NCBI GenBank assembly: GCA_949130485.1
Contig: OX422198.1
Coordinates: forward strand, 4,775,262-4,839,261
DNA length: 64,000 nt
Source of the DNA: Agelas oroides
Lineage: Eukaryota; Porifera; Demospongiae; Agelasida; Agelasidae
Direction: 5' to 3'
A program made the position numbers and the translations under genes. Below the pieces are notes generated by a model, which saw nothing but the letters and a program-made list of their open reading frames with translations, ran no database searches and had not been told where the DNA came from. Shown here piece after piece: positions 1-13,600 of this stretch. The stretch's first letter is position 1; every line of letters starts with the position of its first letter.

Positions 1-3000
1 GGCTCTACCTGGCTCTACTACATTCTACCATGGCTCTACTTGACTCTACATGACTCTACTACATTCTACCATGGCTCGACTTGACTTTCCTTGAGTCCAC
101 TACACTCTAACCTGGCTCTACTTGGCTCTATTTGACTCTACTACACTCTACCATGGTTCTACTTGGCTCTACTACACTCTACCATGGCTCTACTTGGCTC
201 TAATTAACTCTACTACACTTTACCATGGCTCCACTCCATTGTACCATGGCTCTACTTGACACTAGATCACTCTACTACATTCTAACATGGCTCTACTTGA
301 CTTTACTACATTCTACGATGGCTCTACTTGGCTCTACTTGACTCTACTACAGTATACCATTGCTAGACCTGGCTCTACTTGTCTCTACTTCACTCTACCT
401 TAGCTGTACCACATCCTACCATGGATCCACGTGACTCTACTTGACTCTACTACACTCTACCATGGCTCTACAAGGCTCTACTACACTCTACCTTGACTCT
501 ACTTGGCTCTACTTGACTCTACTACACACTTCCATGGCTCTACTTGGCTCTACTACACTCTACCATGGCTCTACTTGGCTCTACTTGACTCTACTACATT
601 CTACCATGTCTCTACCACATTCTACCATAGCTCTACTTGACTCTACTTGACTCTACTACATTCTGCCATGGCTCTACTTGACTCTACGTGACTGTACTAC
701 ACTCTACCTTGCCTCCACTACATTCTGCCATGGCTCCACGTGACTCTACTTGACTCTACTGCATTCTACCATGGCTCTACCTGGCTCTACTACATTCTAC
801 GATGGCTCTACTTGGCTCTACATGACTCTACTACATTCTACCATGGCTCTACTTGACTCTCCTTGAGTCCACTACACTCTACCATGGCTCTACTTGGCTC
901 TACTTGAGTCTACTACACACTACCGTGGCTCTACTTGGCTCCACTACAATCTACCATGGCTCTACTTGGCTCTACTTGACTCTACTACACTATACCATGG
1001 CTCTACTCCAGTGTACCATGGTTCTACGTGACACTACATGACTCTACTACATTCTACCATGGATCTACTTGACTCGACTACATTCTACGATGGCTCTACT
1101 TGGCTCTACTTGATTCTACTACACTATACCATTGCTAGACCTGGCTCTACTTGTCTCTACTTCACTCTACCTTGGCTCTACTGCATCCTATCATGGATCC
1201 ACGTGACTCTACTTGACTCTACTACACTCTACCATCGCTCTACCTGGCTCTACTACATTCTACCATGGCTCTACTTGATTCTACATGACTCTATTACATT
1301 CTACCATGGCTCTACTTGACTCTCCTTTAGTGCACTACACTCTACCTTGGCTCTACTTGATTCTACTACACACTACCATGGCTCTACTTGGCTCTACTAC
1401 ACTCTACCATGGCTCTACTTGGCTGTACTTGACTCTACTACACTATACCATGGCTCTACTCCATTGTACCATGGCTCTACGTGACAATACATGACTCTAC
1501 TACATTCTACCATGGCTCTACTTGATTCTACTACATTCTACGATGGCTGTACTTGGCTCTACTTGACTCTACTACACTATACCATTGCTAGCGCTGGCTC
1601 TACTTGTCTCTACTTCAGTGTACCTTCGCTCTACTACATCCTACCATGGATTAACGTGACTCTACTTGACTTTACTACACTCTACCATGGCTCTACATGG
1701 CTCTACTACATTCTACCATGGCTCTACTTGACTCTACATGACTCTACTACATTCTATCATGGCTCTACTTCACTCTGGTTGAGTCCACTACACTCTTCCT
1801 TGACTCTACTTGGCTCTACTTGACTCTACTACACACTACCATGGCTCTACTTGGCTCTACTACACTCTACCATGGCTCTACTTGTCTCTACTTGACTCTA
1901 ATACATTCTACCATGTCTCTACCACATTCTACCATAGCTCTACTTGACTCTATCACATTCTGCCATGGCTCTACTTGACTCTACGTGACTGTACTACACT
2001 CTACCTTGGCTCTACTACATTCTGCCATGGCTCCACGTGACTCTACTTGACTCTACTGCATTCTACCATGGCTCTACCTGGCTCTACTACATTCTACCAT
2101 GGCTCTACTTGGCTCTACATGACTCTACTACATTCTACCATGGCTCTACTTGACTCTCCTTGAGTCCACTACACTCTACCTTGGCTCTACTTGGCTCTAC
2201 TTGATTCTACTACACACTACCATGGCTCTACTTGGCTCTACTACACTCTACCATGGGTCTACTTGGCTGTACTTGACTCTACTACACTATACCATGGTTC
2301 TACTCCATTGTACCATGGCTCTACGTGACAATACATGACTCTACTACATTCTACCATGGCTCTACTTGACTCTCCTTGAGTCCACTACACTCTACCTTGG
2401 CTCTACTTGGCTCTACTTGACTCTACTACACACTACCATGGCTCTACTTGGCTCTACTACACTCTATCATGGCTTTACTTGGCTGTACTTGACTCTACTA
2501 CACTATACCATTGCTAGACCTGGCTCTACTTGTCTCTACTTCACTCTACATTAGCTGTACCACAACCTACCATGGATGCACGTGACTCTACTTGACTCTA
2601 CTACACTCTACCATGGCTCTACTTGGCTCTACTACACTCTACCATGGCTCTACTTGGCTCTACTTGACTCTACTACATTCTACCATGTCTGTACCACATT
2701 CTACCATAGCTCTACTTGACTCTACTTGACTCTACTACATTCTGCCATGGCTCTACTTGACTCTACGTGACTGTACTACACTCTACCTTGGCTCTACTAC
2801 ATTCTGCCATGGCTCCACGTGACTCTACTTGACTCTACTGCATTCTACCATGGCTCTACCTGGCTCTACTACATTCTACCATGGCTCTACTTGGCTCTAC
2901 ATGACTCTACTACATTCTACCATGGCTCTACCCTGACTCTCCTTGAGTCCACTACACTCTACCTTGGCTCTACTTGGCTGTACTTGACTCTACTACACAC

Positions 3001-4547
3001 TACCATGGCTCTACTTGGTTCTACTACACTCTACCATGGTTTTACTTGGCTGTAGTTGACTCTACTACACCATACCATTGCTAGACCTGGCTCTAGTTGT
3101 CTTTACCTCACTCTACATTAGCTGTACCACATCGTACCATGGATCCACGTGACTCTACTTGACTCTACTACACTCTACCATGGCTCTACTTGGCTCTAGT
3201 ACACTCTACTTTGACTCTAGTTGGCTCTACTTGACTCTACTACACACTTCCATGGCTCTACTTGGCTCTACTACACTCTACCATGGCTATACTTGGCTCT
3301 ACTTGACTCTACTACATTCTACCATGTCTCTACCACATTCTACCATAGCTCTACTTGACTCTACTTGACTCTACTACATTCTGCCATGGCTCTACTTGAC
3401 TCTACGTGACTGTACTACACTCTACCTTGCCTCCACTACATTCTGCCATGGCTCCACGTGACTCTACTTAACTCTACTGCATTCTACCATGGCTCTACTA
3501 CAGCTCTACTACATTCTACCATGGCTCTACTTGGCTCTACATGACTCTACTACATTCTACCATGGCTCTACTTGACTCTCCTGGAGTCCACTACACTCTA
3601 CCATGGCTCTACTTGGCTCTACTTGAGTCTACTACACACTACCATGGCTCTACTTGGCTCTACTACACTCTACCATGGCTCTACTTGGCTCTACTTGACT
3701 CTAGTACACTATACCATGGCTCTACTCCAGTGTACCATGGCTCTACGTAACACTACATGACTCTACTACATTCTACCATGGCTCTACTTGACTCTACTAC
3801 ATTCTACGATGGCTCTACTTGGCTCTACTTGATTCTACTACACTATACCATTGCTAGACCTGGCTCTACTTGTCTCTACTTCACTCTATCTTGGCTCTAC
3901 TGCATCCTAACATGGATCCACGTGACTCTACTTGACTCTATTACACTCTACCATCGCTCTACCTGGCTCTACTACATTCTACCATGGCTCTACTTGATTG
4001 TACATGACTCTATTACATTCTACCATGGCTCTACTTGACTCTCCTTTAGTGCACTACACTCTACCTTGGCTCTACTTGATTCTACTACACACTACCATGG
4101 CTCTACTTGGCTCTACTACACTCTACCATGGCTCTACTTGGCTGTACTTGACTCTACTACACTATACCATGGCTCTACTCCATTGTACCATGGCTGTGCG
4201 TGACAATACATGACTCTACAACATTCTACCATGGCTCTACTTGACTCTACTACATTCTACGATGGCTGTACTTGGCTCTACTTGACTCTACTACACTATA
4301 CCATTGCTAGCGCTGGCTCTACTTGTCTCTACTTCAGTGTACCTTCGCTCTACTACATCCTACCATGGATTAACGTGACTCTACTTGACTTTACTACACT
4401 CTACCATGGCTCTACATGGCTCTACTACATTCTACCATGGCTCTACTTGACTCTACATGACTCTACTTCATTCTATCATGGCTCTACTTCACTCTGGTTG
4501 AGTCCACTACACTCTTCCTTGACTCTACTTGGCTCTACTTGACTCTA
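1..4547 (+). repeat. CTCTA-word satellite array, first block
   Basis: Tandem array of short words GGCTCTACTT, GACTCTACTT, GACTCTACTA and CACTCTACCAT combined into units of about 31 and 41 bp. A higher-order period of about 2719 bp is visible: the stretch from about 441 to 1823 reappears at about 3159-4542 with few changes, including rare variants such as the GCTAGCGCTGG word near 1588 and 4307. Open frames of 62, 69, 93 and 110 codons recur here, but the units are not multiples of three and the frames merely follow the repeat. The translations are permutations of the same few peptides, so I see no gene in this stretch. Confidence 0.95.
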
Positions 4548-4986
4548 CACTGCAAAAACAAGTTGGTTGTTTTAACCATGGAGTGGTTACCCTGGTTTCA
4601 GACAAACTGAAGAAACAGTGGTTATGAGAGCTTTACTTTGGTATTGAAGAGTAATTGAATAAGGCAACCCAAGGGACAGCTTCCCAGTTCATCTTACAAC
4701 CACAATACACTGAAAACCCTCATAATATCCATGATTCCCTCATCTGGTTACATGAAAGTTCCTTACTGCAACTTTGAAGTGCATTTGTAATGACTCCTTC
4801 ACAGATGTTCTGAGGGTTGTCAGGGTGTTGTGGTTGTAAGATGAACTGGGCAGCTGCCTATTGAGTTGCCTTATGCAAAATAGTCTTCCATACCTAAGCA
4901 AACCTATCATAACCACTGTCTCTTCAGCTTGTCTGCAACCATGGTAACCACTCTGAGGTTAAAACAACTACCTTGTTTTTGCAGTG
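4548..4986. mobile_element. Palindromic MITE with CACTGCAAAAACA ends
   Basis: Unique sequence inside the satellite. It starts CACTGCAAAAACAAG and ends with the reverse complement, CTTGTTTTTGCAGTG. Complementarity continues inwards over most of the 439 bp; for example GTTCATCTTACAACCAC near 4688 answers GTGGTTGTAAGATGAAC near 4829. The element is flanked by TA on both sides (4546-4547 and 4987-4988), and the satellite resumes directly after it. It has no coding capacity. TA duplication and long inverted repeats fit a non-autonomous Tc1/mariner-like foldback MITE; the superfamily is inference. Confidence 0.85.
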
Positions 4987-4988
4987 TA

Positions 4989-7600
4989 CTACACACTACC
5001 ATGGCTCTACTTGGCTCTACTACACTCTACCATGGCTCTACTTGGCTGTACTTGACTCTACTACATTCTACCATGTCTCTACCACATTCTACCATAGCTC
5101 TACTTGACTCTACTTGACTCTATTACATTCTGCCATGGCTCTACTTGACTCTACGTGACTGTACTACACTCTACCTTGGCTCTACTACATTCTGCCATGG
5201 CTCCACGTGACTCTACTTGACTCTACTGCATTCTACCATGGCTCTACCTGGCTCTACTACATTCTACCATGGCTCTACTTGGCTCTACATGACTCTACTA
5301 CATTCTACCATGGCTCTACTTGACTCTCCTTGAGTCCACTACACACTACCTTGGCTCTACTTGATTCTACTACACACTACCATGGCTCTACTTGGCTCTA
5401 CTACACTCTACCATGGGTCTACTTGGCTGTACTTGACTCTACTACACTATACCATGGTTCTACTCCATTGTACCATGGCTCTACGTGACAATACATGACT
5501 CTACTACATTCTACCATGGCTCTACTTGACTCTCCTTGAGTCCACTACACTCTACCTTGGCTCTACTTGGCTCTACTTGACTCTACTACACACTACCATG
5601 GCTCTACTACACTCTACCATGGCTTTACTTGGCTGTACTTGACTCTACTACACTATACCATTGCTAGACCTGGCTCTACTTGTCTCTACTTCACTCTACA
5701 TTAGCTGTACCACAACCTACCATGGATGCACGTGACTCTACTTGACTCTACTACACTCTACCATGGCTCTACTTGGCTCTACTACACTCTACCTTGACTC
5801 TACTTGGCTCTACTTGACTCTACTACACACTACCATGGCTCTACTTGGCTGTACTTGACTCTACTACATTCTACCATGTCTCTACCACATTCTACCATAG
5901 CTCTACTTGACTCTACTTGACTCTATTACATTCTGCCATGGCTCTACTTGACTCTACGTGACTGTACTACACTCTACCTTGGCTCTACTACATTCTACCA
6001 TGGCTCTACTTGACTCTACATGACTCTACTACATTCTATCATGGCTCTACTTCACTCTGGTTGAGTCCACTACACTCTTCCTTGACTCTACTTGGCTCTA
6101 CTTGACTCTACTACACACTACCATGGCTCTACTTGGCTCTACTACACTCTACCATGGCTCTACTTGGCTGTACTTGACTCTACTACATTCTACCATGTCT
6201 CTACCACATTCTACCATAGCTCTACTTGACTCTACTTGACTCTATTACATTCTGCCATGGCTCTACTTGACTCTACGTGACTGTACTACACTCTACCTTG
6301 GCTCTACTACATTCTGCCATGGCTCCACGTGACTCTACTTGACTCTACTGCATTCTACCATGGCTCTACCTGGCTCTACTACATTCTACCATGGCTCTAC
6401 TTGGCTCTACATGACTCTACTACATTCTACCATGGCTCTACTTGACTCTCCTTGAGTCCACTACACACTACCTTGGCTCTACTTGGCTCTACTTGATTCT
6501 ACTACACACTACCATGGCTCTACTTGGCTCTACTACACTCTACCATGGGTCTACTTGGCTGTACTTGACTCTACTACACTATACCATGGTTCTACTCCAT
6601 TGTACCATGGCTCTACGTGACAATACATGACTCTACTACATTCTACCATGGCTCTACTTGACTCTCCTTGAGTCCACTACACTCTACCTTGGCTCTACTT
6701 GGCTCTACTTGACTCTACTACACACTACCATGGCTCTACTACACTCTACCATGGCTTTACTTGGCTGTACTTGACTGTACTACACTATACCATTGCTAGA
6801 CCTGGCTCTACTTGTCTCTACTTCACTCTACATTAGCTGTACCACAACCTACCATGGATGCACGTGACTCTACTTGACTCTACTACACTCTACCATGGCT
6901 CTACTTGGCTCTACTACACTCTACCTTGACTCTACTTGGCTCTACTTGACTCTACTACACACTACCATGGCTCTACTTGGCTGTACTTGACTCTACTACA
7001 TTCTACAATGTCTCTACCACATTCTACCATAGCTCTACTTGACTCTACTTGACTCTATTACATTCTGCCATGGCTCTACTTGACTCTACGTGACAGTACT
7101 ACACTCTACCTTGGCTCTACTACATTCTACCATGGCTCTACTTGACTCTACATGACTCTACTACATTCTATCATGGCTCTACTTCACTCTGGTTGAGTCC
7201 ACTACACTCTTCCTTGACTCTACTTGGCTCTACTTGACTCTACTACACACTACCATGGCTCTACTTGGCTCTACTACACTCTACCATGGCTCTACTTGGC
7301 TGTACTTGACTCTACTACATTCTACCATGTCTCTACCACATTCTACCATAGCTCTACTTGACTCTACTTGACTCTATTACATTCTGCCATGGCTCTACTT
7401 GACTCTACGTGACTGTACTACACTCTACCTTGGCTCTACTACATTCTGCCATGGCTCCACGTGACTCTACTTGACTCTACTGCATTCTACAATGGCTCTA
7501 CCTGGCTCTACTACATTCTACCATGGCTCTACTTGGCTCTACATGACTCTACTACATTCTACCATGGCTCTACTTGACTCTCCTTGAGTCCACTACACAC
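4989..7600 (+). repeat. CTCTA satellite, 1132-bp higher-order block
   Basis: The same satellite resumes after the MITE. A period of 1132 bp is visible: the CTCTATTACATTCTGCC variant occurs near 5119, 6241 and 7373, and the following several hundred bases agree almost base for base. The first copy is 10 bp shorter because it lacks one TTGGCTCTAC word near 5360. No gene is seen. Confidence 0.9.
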
Positions 7601-10600
7601 TACCTTGGCTCTACTTGGCTCTACTTGATTCTACTACACACTACCATGGCTCTACTTGGCTCTACTACACTCTACCATGGGTCTACTTGGCTGTACTTGA
7701 CTCTACTACACTATACCATGGTTCTACTCCATTGTACCATGGCTCTACGTGACAATACATGACTCTACTACATTCTACCATGGCTCTACTTGACTCTCCT
7801 TGAGTCCACTACACTCTACCTTGGCTCTACTTGGCTCTACTTGACTCTACTACACACTACCATGGCTCTACTACACTCTACCATGGCTTTACTTGGCTGT
7901 ACTTGACTCTACTACACTATACCATTGCTAGACCTGGCTCTACTTGTCTCTACTTCACTCTACATTAGCTGTACCACAACCTACCATGGATGCACGTGAC
8001 TCTACTTGACTCTACTACACTCTACCATGGCTCTACTTGGCTCTACTACACTCTACCTTGACTCTACTTGGCTCTACTTGACTCTACTACACACTACCAT
8101 GGCTCTACTTGGCTCTACTACACTCCACCATGGCTCTACTTGGCTCTACTTGACTCTACTACATTCTACCATGTCTGTACCACATTCTACCATAGCTCTA
8201 CTTGACTCTACTTGACTCTACTACATTCTGCCATGGCTCTACTTGACTCTACGTGACTGTACTACACTCTACCTTGGCTCTACTACATTCTGCCATGGCT
8301 CCACGTGACTCTACTTGACTCTACTGCATTCTACCATGGCTCTACCTGGCTCTACTACATTCTACCATGGCTCTACTTGGCTCTACATGACTCTACTACA
8401 TTCTACCATGGCTCTACTTGACTCTCCTTGAGTCCACTACACTCTACCTTGGCTCTACTTGGCTCTACTTGACTCTACTACACACTACCATGGCTCTACT
8501 TGGCTCTACTACACTCTACCATGGCTTTACTTGGCTGTACTTGACTCTACTACACTATACCATTGCTAGACCTGGCTCTAGTTGTCCTTACCTCACTCTA
8601 CATTAGCTGTACCACATCGTACCATGGATCCACGTGATTCTACTTGACTCTACTACACTCTACCATGGCTCTACTTGGCTCTACTTGACTCTACTACATT
8701 CTACCATGTCTGTACCACATTCTACCATAGCTCTACTTGACTCTACTTGACTCTACTACATTATGCCATGGCTCTAGTTGACTCTACGTGACTGTACTAC
8801 ACTCTACCTTGGCTCTACTACATTCTGCCATGGCTCCACGTGACTCTACTTGACTCTACTGCATTCTACCATGGCTCTACCCTCTACTACATTCTACCAT
8901 GGCTCTACTTGACTCTCCTTGAGTCCACTACACTCTACCATGGCTCTACTTGGCTCTACTTGACTCTACTACACACTACCATGGCTCTACTTGGCTCTAC
9001 TACACTCTTCCATGTCTCTACTTGGTTGTACTTGACTCTACTACACTATACCATGGTTCTACTCCATTGTATCATGGCTCTACGTGACAATACATGACTC
9101 TACTACATTCTACCATGACTCTACTTGACTCTACTACATTCTACGATGGCTGTACTTGACTCTACATGACTCTACTACATTCTACCATGGCTCTACTTGA
9201 CTCTGCTTGAGTCCACTACACTCTACCTTGACTCTACTCGACTCTACTACACACTACCATGGCTCTACTTGGCTCTACTACACTCTACCATGGCTCTACT
9301 TGGCTCTACCTGGCTCTACTACATTCTACCATGGCTCTACTTGGCTCTACATGACTCTACTACATTCTACCATGGCTCTACTTGACTCTCCTTGAGTCCA
9401 CTATACTCTACCTTTGCTCTACTTGGCTCTACTTGACTCTACTACACACTACCATGGCTCTACTTGGCTCTACTACACTCTACCATGGCTTTACTTGGCT
9501 GTACTTGACTCTACTACACTATACCATTGCTAGACCTGGCTCTACTTGTTTCTACCTCACTCTACATTAGCTGTACCACATCGTACCATGGATCCACGTG
9601 ACTCTACTTGACTCTACTACACTCTACCATGGCTCTACTTGGCTCTACTACACTCTACCTTGACTCTACTTGGCTCTACTTGACTCTAGTACACACTACC
9701 ATGGCTGTACTTGGCTCTACTACACTCTACCATGGCTCTACTTGGCTCTACTTGACTCTACTACTTTCTACCATGTCTCTACCACATTCTACCATACTTC
9801 TACTTGACTCTACTTGACTCTACTACATTCTGCCATGGCTCTACTTGACTCTACGTGACTGTACTACACTCTACCTTGGCTCTACTACATTCTGCCATGG
9901 CTCCACGTGACTCTACTTGACTCTACTGCATTCTACCATGGCTCTACCTGGCTCTACTACATTCTACCATGGCTCTACTTGACTCTACATGACTCTGCTA
10001 CATTCTACCAAGGCTCTACTTGACTCTGCTTGAGTTCACTACACTCTACCTTGACTCTACTCGGCTCTACTTGACTCTACTACACACTACCATGGCTCTA
10101 CTTGGCTCTACTACACTCTACCATGGCTCTACTTGGCTCTACTTGACTCTACTACATTCTACCATGTCTCTACCACATTCTACCATAGCTCTACTTGACT
10201 CTACTTGACTCTACTTCATTATGCCATGGCTCTACTTGACTCTACGTGACTGTACTACACTCTACCTTGGCTCTACTACATTCTGCCATGGCTCCACGTG
10301 ACTCTACTTGACTCTACTGCATTCTACCATGGCTCTACCCTCTACTACATTCTACCATGGCTCTACTTGACTCTCCTTGAGTCCACTACACTCTACCATG
10401 GCTCTACTTGGCTCTACTACACTCTTCCATGGCTCTACTTTGCTGTACTTGAATCTACTACACTATACCATGGTTCTACTCCATTGTACCGTGGCTGTAC
10501 GTGACAATACATGACTCTACTACATTCTACCATGACTCTACTTGACTCTACTACATTCTACGATGGCTGTACTTGGCTCTATTTGACTCTACTACACTAT

Positions 10601-13600
10601 ACCATTGCTAGACCTGGCTCTACTAGTCTCTACTTCACTCTACCTTGGTTCTACTACATCCTACCATGGATCAACGTGACTCTACTTGACTCTACTACAC
10701 TCTACCATGGCTCTACATGGCTCTACTACATTCTACCATGGCTCTACTTGACTCTACATGACTCTACTACATTCTACCATGGCTCTACTTGACTCTGCTT
10801 GAGTCCACTACACTGTACCTTGACTCTACCTGACTCTACTACACACTACCATGGCTCTACTTGGCTCTACTACACTCTACCATGGCTCTACTTGACTCTA
10901 CTACATTCTACCATGTCTCTACCACATTCTATCATAGCTCTACTTGACTGTACTTGACTCTACTACATTCTGCCATGGCTCTACTTGACTCTACGTGACT
11001 GTACTACACTCTACCTTGGCTCTACTACATTCTGTCATGGCCCCACGTGACTCTACTTGACTCTACTGCATTCTACAATGGCTCTACCTGGCTCTACTAC
11101 ATTCTACCATGGCTCTACTTGGCTCTCCTTGAGTCCACTACACTCTACCTTGGCTCTACTTGGCTCTACTTTACTCTACTACACACTACCATGGCTCTAC
11201 TTGGCTCTACTACACTCTACCATGGCTCTACTTGGCTGTACTTGACTCTACTACACTATACCATGGCTCTACTCCATTATACCATGGATCTACGTGACAC
11301 TACATGACTCTACTACATTCTACCATGGCTCTACTTGACTCTACTACATTCTGCTATGGCTCTACTTGGCTCTACTTGACTCTACTACACTATACCATTG
11401 CTAGACCTGGCTCTACTTGTCTCTACTTCACTCTACCTTGGCTCTACTGCATCCTACCATGGATCCACGGGACTCTACTTGACTCTACTACACTCTACCA
11501 TCGCTCTACCTGGCTCTACTACATTCTACCATGGCTCTACTTGACTCTGCTTGAGTCCACTACACTCTACCTTGACTCTATATATACTTGGCTCTACTTG
11601 CCTCTACTACACACTACCATGGCTCTACTTGGTTCTACTACACTCTACCATGGCTCTACTTGGCTGTACTTGACTCTACTACACTATACCATGGCTCTAC
11701 TCCATTATACCATGGCTCTACTTGACACTACATGACTCTACTACATTCTACCATGGCTCTACTTGACTCTACTACATTCTACTATCGCTCTACATGGCTC
11801 TACTTGACTCTACTACACTATACCATTGCTAGACCTGGCTCTACTTGTCTCTACTTCACTCTACCTTGGCTCTACTGCATCCTACCATGGATGCACGTGA
11901 CTCTACTTGACTCTACTACACTCTACCATCGCTCTACCTGGCTCTACTACATTCTACCATGGCTCTACTTGACTCTACATGAGTCTGTTACATTCTACCA
12001 TGGGTCTACTTGACTCTGCTTGAGTCCACTACACTCTACCTTGGCTCTACTTGGCTCTACTTGACTCTACTACACACTACCATGGCTCTACTTGGCTCTA
12101 CTACACTCTACCACGGCTCTACTTGGCTGTACTTGACTCTACTACATTCTACCATGTCTCTACCACAATCTACCATAGCTCTACTTGACTCTACTTGACT
12201 CTACTACATTATGCCATGGCTCTACTTGACTCTACGTGACTGTACTACACACTACCTTGGCTCTACTACATTCTGCCATGGCTCCACGTGACTCTACTTG
12301 ACTCTACTGCATTCTACCAAGGCTCTACCTGGCTCTACTACATTCTACCATGGCTCTACTTGGCTCTACATGACTCTACTACATTCTACCATGGCTCTAC
12401 TTGACCCTCCTTGAGTCCACTACACTCTACCATGGCTCTACTTGGCTCTACTTGACTCTACTACACACTACCATGGCTGTACTTGGCTCTACTACACTCT
12501 ACCATGGCTCTACTGGGCTCTACTTGACTCTACTACACTATTCCATGGCTCTACTCCATTGTACCATGGCTCTACGTGACACTACATGACTCTACTACAT
12601 TCTACCATGGCTCTACTTGACTCTACTACATTCTACGATGGCTCTACTTGGCTCTACTTGATTCGACTACACTATACCATTGCTAGACCTGGCTCTACTT
12701 GTCTCTACTTCTCTCTACCTTGGCTCTACTGCATCCTACCATGGATCCACGTGACTCTACTTGACTCTACTACACTCTACCATCGCTCTACCTGGCTCTA
12801 CTACATTCTACCATGGCTCTACTTGACTCTACATGACTCTATTACATTCTACCATGGCTCTACTTGACTCTCCTTTAGTCCACTACACTCTACCTTGGCT
12901 CTACTTGATTCTAGTACACACTACCATGGCTCTACTTGGCTCTACTACACTCTACCATGGGTCTACTTGGCTGTACTTGACTCTACTACACTATACCATG
13001 GTTCTACTCCATTGTACCATGGCTCTACGTGACAATACATGACTCTACTACATTCTACCATGGCTCTAATTGACTCTCCTTGAGTCCACTACACTCTACC
13101 TTGGCTCTACTTGGCTCTACTTGACTCTACTACACACTACCATGGCTCTACTACACTCTACCATGGCTTTACTTGGCTGTACTTGACTCTACTACACTAT
13201 ACCATTGCTAGACCTGGCTCTACTTGTCTCTACTTCACTCTACATTAGCTGTACCACAACCTACCATGGATGCACGTGACTCTACTTGACTCTACTACAC
13301 TCTACCATGGCTCTACTTGGCTCTACTACACTCTACCTTGACTCTACTTGGCTCTACTTGACTCTACTACACACTACCATGGCTCTACTTGGCTCTACTA
13401 CACTCTACCATGGCTCTACTTGGCTCTACTTGACTCTACTACATTCTACCATGTCTGTACCACATTCTACCATAGCTCTACTTGACTCTACTTGACTCTA
13501 CTACATTCTGCCATGGCTCTACTTGACTCTACGTGACTGTACTACACTCTACCTTGGCTCTACTACATTCTGCCATGGCTCCACGTGACTCTACTTGACT

